Positions 53,380 to 61,180 of a DNA stretch of 64,000 nt are shown one piece after another (the first letter of the stretch is position 1; each line of letters begins with the position of its first letter). The stretch is from Pseudonocardia hierapolitana (lineage in GTDB: Bacteria; Actinomycetota; Actinomycetes; Mycobacteriales; Pseudonocardiaceae), in the NCBI RefSeq assembly GCF_007994075.1, contig NZ_VIWU01000001.1, positions 2,976,001-3,040,000 on the forward strand, in the 5' to 3' direction. The notes under the pieces were generated by a model. The model had not been told where the DNA came from. It did no database searches and saw nothing but the letters and a program-made list of their open reading frames with translations. The translations under genes and the position numbers were made by a program.

Positions 53380-55803
53380 CTACCTCGGGGCCGTGCCTAC
53401 GCACGGCCCGGCCCGCCGGTCGGGAGCACCGGTCGCCGCGGACGGCCCGCCCAGCGCCGCCAGCACCACGTCGAGCACCGCCAGCGCCCCCGACTTGTCC
53501 AGTGGGGCATTGCCGTTGCCGCACTTCGGCGACTGCACGCAGGACGGGCATCCGGTGCGGCACTCGCAGTCGGCGATCGCAGCACGGGTGGCGGCCAGCC
53601 AGCGGCCGAGCACCGCGTGCCCGCGCTCGGCGAAGCCCGCGCCCCCCGGGTGGCCGTCGTGCACGAACACGGTGGGCCGTCCGGTGTGCGGGTGCAGCGC
53701 GGTGGACATGCCCCCGACGTCCCAGCGGTCGCAGATGGCGAAGAGCGGCAGGAGACCGATCGCGGCGTGCTCGGCGGCGTGGAGCGCGCCGGGGATCCGC
53801 CGGGGCGGCACTCCCGCCGCCACGAGCGCCTCCTCGTCCACGTCGTACCAGACCCCTCGGGTGCGCAACACCTGCTCGGGCAGGTCCAGCGGGGTGGTTG
53901 CCAGCACGGTGCCGTCCGGGGCCCGTCGCAGGTACTCCACCACCTGCGAGGTCACGGTCACCTCGCCGAACGACACCCGCACCGGGCCGAGGTCGCGCTG
54001 ATCGAGTACGCGCGCCACCTCGACGTCGGCCGTGGACCGCGCGTCGGTGCGGAACCCGGGGTCGGCCGCCGCCACCACGGCGATCCCGGCCTCGAGATCC
54101 AACTGCTGCACGAGGTAGGTCTCGCCGCGGTGCAGGTACACCGCGCCGGAGTGCACGGTCGCGGGAGCGGACGCGCCGTCCACCGTGCCGAGCATGCGGC
54201 CGGTCTCCGCCTCCACCACGGCCACCTGGCCGAGGCCAGAGCCCCTGATGTCCACCGCACCGGCGGGCCGTTCCCTCGTGGACGGCCAGTACCAGCCGGT
54301 CGGTCTGCGGCGCAGCACCCCGTCGGACACGAGCTCGTCGAGCACGGCGGCCGCGGGCGGGCCGCCGAAGACGTCGCGCACGTCGTCGTCGGTCACGGGC
54401 AGCTCGGCCGCGGCGCAGACGAGCTGGGGGCCCAGCACGTAGGGGTTCGCCGGATCGAGCACACAGCCCTCCACCGGGGCGCCCAGGAGGGCGTCCGGGT
54501 GGTGTACGAGATAGGTGTCCATGGGGTCGTCCCGCGCCACGAGCACCACGAGCGCCTCGTCACGGGCGCGGCCGGCACGTCCGGACTGCTGCCAGAACGA
54601 CGCGCGGGTGCCCGGGAAGCCCGCCACCACCACCGCGTCGAGGCCTGCGATGTCCACGCCGAGCTCGAGCGCGTTCGTGGTCGCCATGCCGAGAAGCTCA
54701 CCGTCGGCGAGCGACGCCTCGAGGGCGCGCCGTTCCTCGGGCAGGTACCCGCCACGGTAGGCGGCCACCCGAGGCGCGAGGCCCGGGTCGACGTCGGCGA
54801 GCAACCGTTGCGCGGTGAGCGCGGCCACCTCGGCGCCGCGCCGGGAGCGCACGAACACGAGCGTGCGCGCCCCCTCGACCACCAGGTCGGCGAGCATCCG
54901 GGCGGCCTCGGTGCCGGCGGGCCTGCGCACCGGTGCCCCGTTCTCGCCGGTCAGCTCCGGGAGCAGGGGCGGCTCCCACAGCGCGACGGTACGCCCCGAC
55001 GCGGGCGAGCCGTCGTCGGTCACCGCCACCACCTGCCGCCCGGTGAGTCGAGCGGCGAATTCCGCAGGCTCGGCCACCGTGGCCGAGGCGAGCACGAGGG
55101 TGGGGCGCGAGCCGTAGCGCGCACACACGCGCAGCAGCCTGCGCAGCAGCAGTGCCACGTGCGAGCCGAACACACCCCGGTAGGTGTGGCACTCGTCCAC
55201 CACCACGAACTGCAGCCTGCGCAGGAACATCGCCCACTGGCCGTGCCTCGGCAGCAGCGCGCGGTGCAGCATGTCCGGGTTGCTGAACACCCAGCGCCCG
55301 TGCCGCCGCGCCCAGTCACGCGCGTCGGTCGGCGTGTCGCCGTCGAACGGGGTGGCACGCACGTCGGGCACGGCGAGCGCGTCCAGCGCGCGCAGCTGGT
55401 CGGCCGCGAGCGCCTTGGTAGGCGACAGGTAGAGGGCGGTGGCCTTGGGGTCCTGCGCGAACCGCGCGAGCACGGGCAGCTGGTAGGCCAGCGACTTCCC
55501 CGACGCCGTCCCGGTGGCGACCACGACGTCCCTGCCCGCCCAGGCCAGCTCGGCCGCCTCGGCCTGGTGGGTCCACGGCGCCGGCACCCCCAGACGGCCC
55601 CACGCCTCCCGCAGCCGATGTGGCGCCCACTCCGGCCAGGCCGCGGTCCGCCCGGTCCGCGGCGGGAGCCGCACCGCGTGCCGCAGCGGACCGGCCTCGT
55701 CGCCATCAGACGGCGCCTCGCCCCCGGCGAGCAGGCGGCGCAGCAGGATTTCGCCCCGCCCCTCCTGTTCGCGCCCGTCACCCACGGTGTCCGAGGTTGG
55801 CAC
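53380..55803 (-). CDS. DEAD/DEAH-box helicase with DUF1998 zinc-binding C-terminus (MrfA/YprA type)
   Basis: An 807-residue superfamily 2 helicase, likely in DNA repair (the Bacillus homologue MrfA acts in mitomycin repair). The Q-motif area is WTHQAEAAELA, motif I is VVATGTASGKSLAYQLPVL, motif II is VVVDECHTYRG, motif III is LVLASATVAEP, motif V is TNALELGVDIAGLDAVVVAG, and motif VI is QQSGRAGRARDEAL. Near the C-terminus four Cys in DCECRTGCPSCVQSPKCGNG form the metal site of this family. It matches mycobacterial Rv3649 in position, between the TadE-like genes and topA. Confidence 0.92.
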   Translation of the reverse strand: MPTSDTVGDGREQEGRGEILLRRLLAGGEAPSDGDEAGPLRHAVRLPPRTGRTAAWPEWAPHRLREAWGRLGVPAPWTHQAEAAELAWAGRDVVVATGTASGKSLAYQLPVLARFAQDPKATALYLSPTKALAADQLRALDALAVPDVRATPFDGDTPTDARDWARRHGRWVFSNPDMLHRALLPRHGQWAMFLRRLQFVVVDECHTYRGVFGSHVALLLRRLLRVCARYGSRPTLVLASATVAEPAEFAARLTGRQVVAVTDDGSPASGRTVALWEPPLLPELTGENGAPVRRPAGTEAARMLADLVVEGARTLVFVRSRRGAEVAALTAQRLLADVDPGLAPRVAAYRGGYLPEERRALEASLADGELLGMATTNALELGVDIAGLDAVVVAGFPGTRASFWQQSGRAGRARDEALVVLVARDDPMDTYLVHHPDALLGAPVEGCVLDPANPYVLGPQLVCAAAELPVTDDDVRDVFGGPPAAAVLDELVSDGVLRRRPTGWYWPSTRERPAGAVDIRGSGLGQVAVVEAETGRMLGTVDGASAPATVHSGAVYLHRGETYLVQQLDLEAGIAVVAAADPGFRTDARSTADVEVARVLDQRDLGPVRVSFGEVTVTSQVVEYLRRAPDGTVLATTPLDLPEQVLRTRGVWYDVDEEALVAAGVPPRRIPGALHAAEHAAIGLLPLFAICDRWDVGGMSTALHPHTGRPTVFVHDGHPGGAGFAERGHAVLGRWLAATRAAIADCECRTGCPSCVQSPKCGNGNAPLDKSGALAVLDVVLAALGGPSAATGAPDRRAGPCVGTAPR

Positions 55804-56008
55804 ACCGCACCGACGGTCTCTCCCTCCGGTGCCCTCGGCCCGACGAGTCGATCAGCCGACGGTGAGGGGGCTCACTGCGCGGTGGCGAAAGCCACACACT
55901 TACACTGCACGCGCCTGTACCGCGCCCACGTGGGGCGACGGGTTCTCCAAGACGCCAGGGTTGCCGTCCGTGCTCCCTGGCCCGTTTCGTTAGTGACCAG
56001 GAGGACGG

Positions 56009-58321
56009 ATGTCCGTGTCCACCCTCGCCGCGAGCGATCTGACGCTCGCGGGGGGCGACTACGCCATCGTCGGCGTGGTCGCGGTGGTCGCGCTCGCCGC
56101 ACTGGCCATCGGCTTCGTCCTGCTCCGGGAGGTTCTCGCTGCCGGCGAGGGCACCTCGAAGATGCAGGACATCGGTCGAGCGGTCCAGGAAGGCGCCGCG
56201 GCGTACCTCAACCGCCAGTTCCGCACACTCGGCATCTTCGTCGTGGTCGTGTTCGTACTGCTGTTCGCGCTGCCGGGAGACATCGGCGAGCGCGTGGGGC
56301 GGTCGATCTTCTTCGTCATCGGCGCCGTGTTCTCGGCCACGATCGGCTACCTCGGAATGTGGTTGGCCACCCGCGCCAACATCCGGGTCGCTGCGGCCTC
56401 CAACGAGACCGGCGGCCGTGAGAAGGCCATGCGCATCGCGTTCCGCACCGGTGGTGTGGTCGGGATGTTCACGGTCGGCCTCGGCCTCTTCGGCGCCGCG
56501 GTGGTCGTGCTGGTCTACACCGGCCAGGCCCCGAAGGTGCTGGAGGGCTTCGGCTTCGGAGCGGCGCTGCTCGCCATGTTCATGCGTGTCGGCGGTGGCA
56601 TCTTCACCAAGGCCGCCGACGTGGGCGCCGACCTCGTCGGCAAGGTCGAGCAGGGCATCCCCGAGGACGACCCGCGCAACGCGGCCACCATCGCCGACAA
56701 CGTCGGCGACAACGTCGGCGACTGCGCCGGGATGGCCGCCGACCTGTTCGAGTCGTACGCGGTCACCCTCGTCGCGGCCCTGATCCTGGGCACCGCGGCG
56801 TTCGGCCAGCAGGGCCTGCTGTTCCCGCTGATCGTGCCGGCCATCGGGGTGCTCACCGCCGTCGTCGGTGTCTACATCACGCGCGCCCGGGAGGGCGAGG
56901 GCGGCCTCAAGGCCATCAACCGCAGCTTCTACATCTCCGCGGTCATCTCGGCCGTGCTGTGCGTGATCGCCGCCTTCGTGTACCTGCCGTCGAGCTTCGA
57001 CGCGCTGACCTCGCCGAGCGACGCCAGCGTCGTCGCCGCCATGGCCGGATCCGACCCGCGCGTGATCGCATCGGTCGCGGTGATCATCGGCATCGTGCTG
57101 GCCGGCGTGATCCTCTGGCTCACCGGCTACTTCACCGGCACCGAGGACAAGCCGGTGAAGACGGTCGGCGAGTCCTCGCTCACCGGGCCGGCAACGGTCA
57201 TCCTCGCCGGCATCTCGATCGGCTTCGAGTCGGCCGTCTACACCGCGCTCGTGATCAGCGCTGCCGTCTTCGGGGCGTTCGCGCTGGCCACGGGCTCGAT
57301 CACGGTGGCGCTGTTCGCCGTGGCCCTTGCCGGCACCGGCCTGCTCACCACGGTCGGCGTGATCGTCGCGATGGACACCTTCGGCCCGGTCTCCGACAAC
57401 GCGCAGGGCATCGCCGAGATGTCCGGCGACGTCGAGGGCGACGGGGTCGGCATCCTCACCGAGCTGGACGCGGTGGGCAACACCACCAAGGCCATCACGA
57501 AGGGCATTGCGATCGCCACGGCGGTGCTCGCCGCCACGGCCCTGTTCGGGTCGTACCGCGACGCGATCAACCAGGCGCTCACCGAGGCAGGCGGCACGCT
57601 CGCCGACGCGGGCACCGCGTTCGCCTTCGAGGTGTTCGCGCCGAACACGCTCGTCGGTGTGATCATCGGCGCGAGCGTCGTGTTCATGTTCTCCGGGCTC
57701 GCGATCAACGCCGTCACGCGCGCGGCGGGAGCGATCGTGTTCGAGGTCCGCCGGCAGTTCCGGGAGGACCCCGGGATCATGGAGGGCACCGTCCGCCCGG
57801 AGTACGGCCGCGTCGTGGACATCTGCACCCGCGACTCGCTGCGCGAGCTGGCCACCCCCGGCCTGCTCGCGATCTTCGCCCCGATCGCCGTCGGCTTCGG
57901 CCTCGGCGTCGGCCCTCTCGCCGGCTACCTGGCCGGCGCGATCGCCACCGGCACGCTGATGGCCATCTTCCTGGCCAACTCCGGCGGCGCGTGGGACAAC
58001 GCGAAGAAGCTCGTGGAGGACGGCAACCACGGTGGCAAGGGCTCGTCGGCGCACGAGGCCACGGTCATCGGCGACACGGTCGGCGACCCGTTCAAGGACA
58101 CCGCGGGCCCGGCCATCAACCCGCTGATCAAGGTGATGAACCTGGTCTCGGTGCTGATCGCCCCGGCGATCGTGACGTTCTCGGTGGGCGACTCGGCATC
58201 CACGCCGATCCGCATCCTGATCGCGCTCGTCGCGGCCGCGATCATCGTCGCGGCGGTCGTCGTGTCCAAGCGCCGGTCCACCAGCATCGCCGACACCCCG
58301 GCGGAGAGCACGGTCAGCTGA
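56009..58321 (+). CDS. hppA: Membrane-bound proton-pumping pyrophosphatase
   Basis: A 770-residue, roughly 16-helix pump that couples pyrophosphate hydrolysis to proton export. The substrate-binding loop is FTKAADVGADLVGKVEQGIPEDDPRN, with ADNVGDNVGDCAGM after it; the second acidic loop is DTFGPVSDNAQGIAEMSG, and the third is GDTVGDPFKDTAGPAINPL. The determinant GNTTKAITKG has Lys where K+-dependent enzymes have Ala, so it is of the K+-independent type. The ATG is preceded by AGGAGGA. A strong hairpin follows. Confidence 0.95.
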   Translation: MSVSTLAASDLTLAGGDYAIVGVVAVVALAALAIGFVLLREVLAAGEGTSKMQDIGRAVQEGAAAYLNRQFRTLGIFVVVVFVLLFALPGDIGERVGRSIFFVIGAVFSATIGYLGMWLATRANIRVAAASNETGGREKAMRIAFRTGGVVGMFTVGLGLFGAAVVVLVYTGQAPKVLEGFGFGAALLAMFMRVGGGIFTKAADVGADLVGKVEQGIPEDDPRNAATIADNVGDNVGDCAGMAADLFESYAVTLVAALILGTAAFGQQGLLFPLIVPAIGVLTAVVGVYITRAREGEGGLKAINRSFYISAVISAVLCVIAAFVYLPSSFDALTSPSDASVVAAMAGSDPRVIASVAVIIGIVLAGVILWLTGYFTGTEDKPVKTVGESSLTGPATVILAGISIGFESAVYTALVISAAVFGAFALATGSITVALFAVALAGTGLLTTVGVIVAMDTFGPVSDNAQGIAEMSGDVEGDGVGILTELDAVGNTTKAITKGIAIATAVLAATALFGSYRDAINQALTEAGGTLADAGTAFAFEVFAPNTLVGVIIGASVVFMFSGLAINAVTRAAGAIVFEVRRQFREDPGIMEGTVRPEYGRVVDICTRDSLRELATPGLLAIFAPIAVGFGLGVGPLAGYLAGAIATGTLMAIFLANSGGAWDNAKKLVEDGNHGGKGSSAHEATVIGDTVGDPFKDTAGPAINPLIKVMNLVSVLIAPAIVTFSVGDSASTPIRILIALVAAAIIVAAVVVSKRRSTSIADTPAESTVS

Positions 58322-58336
58322 CCGCATCTGCTCAAC

Positions 58337-58374
58337 ACGGAGGCCGTTCACCCGTACGGGTGGACGGCCTCCGT
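58337..58374 (+). terminator. hppA terminator
   Basis: An imperfect 19-bp stem starting ACGGAGGCCGT, interrupted only by one T-G pair, with essentially no loop beyond the central TA. It is followed by CGTTGAT. Confidence 0.78.
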
Positions 58375-58410
58375 CGTTGATAGGGCAAGCGCCAGCCCCC
58401 GGGAGGACCC

Positions 58411-58959
58411 ATGAGGACGCGCACGATCAGCTGCACCGTCGCCGCGCTCGCGGCGATCGCCGCCGGGTGCGGCGGCTCGCCCACGCCGAGCGATGAGGCC
58501 GTGGCCTGGACGAACCAGGTGTGCGGGGCGCTCTCCGGCTTCACACGGGCGGCGACGACGAGCCCCCGGATCGACCCCGCCGATCCGGCGGCCGCTGTGC
58601 AGGAGCTGGACCGGTACCTCCTGGCGACGTCCGACGAGCTGCAGCGTTCCCTCACCGCACTGGGCACCGTCGGCGCGGCGCCGGTGGACGGCGGCGACTC
58701 GTACGTCGGCCGCCTCGAGGAGGCGCTGCGCGGCATCCGGAGCGGATTCGACTCGGCGCGCACGCAGCTCGCCGCCATCGACGTGTCCGACCGGGCGGAG
58801 CTGGCGACGGCCGTACCGGCCGCCCTGGCCCCCCTGCAGGAGCTGCGGAACCTCCCCGCGCCCACCGAGGGGATGCGGGCCAGCGAGCAGCTCGCTGCGG
58901 CGAGCGAGCAGGCGGAGAACTGCCGCCGGCTCCGCTCGACCAGCGCGCCTGAGGGCTGA
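58411..58959 (+). CDS. Secreted lipoprotein, paralogue 1 of 3
   Basis: A 182-residue lipoprotein. The signal peptide MRTRTISCTVAALAAIAAGC ends in the lipobox IAAGC (Cys at 20). The mature part is helical: AVAWTNQVCGALSGFTR, VQELDRYLLATSDELQRSL, PVDGGDSYVGRLEEALRGIR, and a C-terminal ENCRRL, leaving two further Cys that may pair (VCG and NCR). The same plan recurs in the next two genes, so the three arose by tandem duplication. GGGAGGA precedes the ATG. Function is unknown; it may be a helical envelope-associated protein. Confidence 0.78.
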   Translation: MRTRTISCTVAALAAIAAGCGGSPTPSDEAVAWTNQVCGALSGFTRAATTSPRIDPADPAAAVQELDRYLLATSDELQRSLTALGTVGAAPVDGGDSYVGRLEEALRGIRSGFDSARTQLAAIDVSDRAELATAVPAALAPLQELRNLPAPTEGMRASEQLAAASEQAENCRRLRSTSAPEG

Positions 58960-59061
58960 CCGGAGACACCGCCCCGCCGCCGTAGAGGGCCGGTGCGGAG
59001 TGCGTCCGGCCTCCGGGCACACTGTCCGGTGACCGTGTCCCCACGCGCCGGGAGCAGCCAC

Positions 59062-59643
59062 ATGCCCCGTATCACCCCGTCCGCCCTCCTCCTTCCGGCC
59101 GTCGCGGCCCTGGCACTGAGCGGTGGATGCACCACCTCCGTATCAGGGGCCGCCTCCGCCGACGGTGCCGCGGTCGAGCAGGGCGCCGTGGCGTGGGTCG
59201 ACCAGATCTGCGGCTCGCTCCTGCCGTACGTCGAGGCCGCGGGCTCGCCGCCGCAACCGACCGAGGCACCGGACGCGGCGACCCTCGTCCGCGACATCAC
59301 CAACTACCTCAGCGAGTCCGAGCAGAGCGCCGGGGCCGCGGTCACCGGCATGACCGCTGCCGGACCGGCACCGGTCGCGGGGGGCGACGAGATCGTCCGG
59401 CGGCTGCGCAGCACGCTGGAGACGATGCAGGCGTCGCTGCGGGACGCACGGAGCCGGATCGAGCGGGTCGACATCAACAACCGGCAGGAGCTGCAGCGCG
59501 AGGTGCCCGCCGCGATCGAGTCGGTGGAGCGGCTCGCGAACACCCCGAGCCCCATGGCGGACCTGCAGCGCAACCCCGAGCTCGCCCAGGCGGGCAGGGA
59601 AGCCGCAGGCTGTCAGCAGATCGCGCGTGTGGTGGGGAGGTGA
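59062..59643 (+). CDS. Secreted lipoprotein, paralogue 2 of 3
   Basis: A 193-residue lipoprotein with signal peptide and lipobox (LSGGC, Cys at 23). It has the shared core AVAWVDQICGSLLPYVE, DITNYLSESEQSAGAAVTGM, PVAGGDEIVRRLRSTLETM and a C-terminal AAGCQQI. The start is ATG 59062 with GGGAG upstream, 102 bases after paralogue 1. The conserved Cys pair and coiled helices suggest the same fold as its neighbours. No known domain recognised. Confidence 0.78.
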   Translation: MPRITPSALLLPAVAALALSGGCTTSVSGAASADGAAVEQGAVAWVDQICGSLLPYVEAAGSPPQPTEAPDAATLVRDITNYLSESEQSAGAAVTGMTAAGPAPVAGGDEIVRRLRSTLETMQASLRDARSRIERVDINNRQELQREVPAAIESVERLANTPSPMADLQRNPELAQAGREAAGCQQIARVVGR

Positions 59644-59647
59644 TCGC

Positions 59648-60271
59648 ATGACCCGCTGGTCCTGGCGCGGGTCGGTCCAGATCCGGATGCTCGCCACCGC
59701 AACGTTCGTCGTCACGGCTCTGCTCACCGCGGGCTGCACGACCACGGTGGGGGGCACACCGGCGGCCGACACGGAACCCGTGCCGAGCGAGGGCCCGGGG
59801 AGCGACCCGGTCGCATGGGCGGATCGGGTCTGCGAGGCCGCGTTGAGCTTCGCCGTGCCCGCGACGTCGGCCCCGGACTTCTCACGGACGAGCGACCTGC
59901 CCGCGATCCAGCGGGCGGTCAGCTCCTACCTGGGGACCGTCGTCACCGGCGCCCGGCAGGGCAAGGCCCAGCTGGCCGAGGTGGGCAGCGCCCCTGAGCC
60001 GGGAGGTGATGAGGCCGCCCGCCGCGCACAGGACGCGCTGGGGGCCCTCGAGGAGGATTTCGGCGGGGTCAAGGCCACGGTGGACGGCATGAACCCGAAT
60101 GATCCTGCGGCCTTCATGACGACCCTGGCCCAGGTGGAGTCGAAGGTCGCGGCGGTCGACCCGCCGAACCCGCTCGGCGATCTCACCACCGCGCCCCGGC
60201 TGTACCGGGCGGCCGAGCGCTCGCCGCAGTGCCAGCGGCTGTCCGCTCTGGCGGCCGACACGCCGCGCTAG
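59648..60271 (+). CDS. Secreted lipoprotein, paralogue 3 of 3
   Basis: A 207-residue lipoprotein. Its longer N-terminus MTRWSWRGSVQIRMLATAT leads to the lipobox LTAGC (Cys at 30). The shared core follows: PVAWADRVCEAALSF, IQRAVSSYLGTVVTGARQG, PEPGGDEAARRAQDALGALE and a C-terminal SPQCQRLSAL. The gene begins 4 bases after paralogue 2 stops, so the two are co-translated. Spacing of the two mature Cys residues is kept in all three. Confidence 0.78.
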   Translation: MTRWSWRGSVQIRMLATATFVVTALLTAGCTTTVGGTPAADTEPVPSEGPGSDPVAWADRVCEAALSFAVPATSAPDFSRTSDLPAIQRAVSSYLGTVVTGARQGKAQLAEVGSAPEPGGDEAARRAQDALGALEEDFGGVKATVDGMNPNDPAAFMTTLAQVESKVAAVDPPNPLGDLTTAPRLYRAAERSPQCQRLSALAADTPR

Positions 60272-60333
60272 CGGGGTAGGTGGAACGGCGCGCCCGGTAC
60301 CACGGATCGAACGGGTGTTCTACTCTGCGCTTC

Positions 60334-60927
60334 GTGTCGCAGCTGTCGATGTTCTCCGCGGAGGCGCGGCCGCCACAGGTGAGCGACCTGGCGGGGCTGC
60401 TCTGCGGTCCGGGACAGATCGCCCGGTTCGGGGCCGGGGACCAGGCCCGCCTCTCGATCGTCCTGCCCGACCCGGCCCGCGCCCCCGCGGTCGCCACCGC
60501 GTGCGCCGCCACCGGCATCCCGGTCACCACCGTCCGCACCGAGTCCGGCGCACTCGCGCTGCGCACGGCGTTCCGGTGCGACCTGGTCGGCCTGGCGAAG
60601 GCGTGGATGCGGGATTCGGCGAAATGCGTGCCGGAGGGATGGCAACTGGACGGCGCGGCGTTACGGATGTGGGCGCTCGCGGCGGGCAGGCCGGACGGGC
60701 GGGGCGGTTACCTCTTGGACCTCGACCCGCAGGCCCCCGAGACGCACCTCCCGCTCATCGCGGCGGCCACGCGGGCAGGCCTCCCACCGGCGCGGATCGG
60801 GTCGGGGCCTGCGCTGCGGATCAGCGGCACGCGTCGCGTCGCACGCCTGGTTGAGCTGGTCGGACCGGTCCCGCCGGGGGCCGCGACGGCGGAGTGGCCG
60901 AGGTACTGGGGTAGAACGGCGTCTTGA
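60334..60927 (+). CDS. Conserved actinobacterial protein of the Rv3647c type
   Basis: A 197-residue protein conserved beside topA in actinobacteria. It starts SQLSMFSAEARPPQVSDLAG, with FRCDLVGLAKAWMRDSAKCV in the middle and GTRRVARLVELVGPVPPGA near the end. The latter half somewhat resembles the LAGLIDADG-like fold of WhiA, but I would not assign a function. GTG 60334 begins the conserved sequence; an in-frame start at 60280 would add 18 residues. The gene order with topA matches mycobacterial Rv3647c-Rv3646c, though the csp gene next to Rv3647c there is absent. Confidence 0.72.
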   Translation: MSQLSMFSAEARPPQVSDLAGLLCGPGQIARFGAGDQARLSIVLPDPARAPAVATACAATGIPVTTVRTESGALALRTAFRCDLVGLAKAWMRDSAKCVPEGWQLDGAALRMWALAAGRPDGRGGYLLDLDPQAPETHLPLIAAATRAGLPPARIGSGPALRISGTRRVARLVELVGPVPPGAATAEWPRYWGRTAS

Positions 60928-61180
60928 CGGGATGGTTACGCTCTCGCGGCGCAGGTCGGCAGCACGTCGGTCCCTCCCCGGTTCCGCAGCTGAATGTGAC
61001 GAGCGTGACAAAGCGGGTGGGTGTGCGAACGCAGGGTTCCGGCGAAAGCCGCTACCGAGGCCACGCATACTCGGTGTCCTGGCCCCCGTGCAGCCGGCGC
61101 GGTGGGTTCCGGGGACGGCCGGTGCGCGTGCCGACGAGAGGCGCTCGCCGACACGTCCGTAGACGATGGAGTAGGACCAG

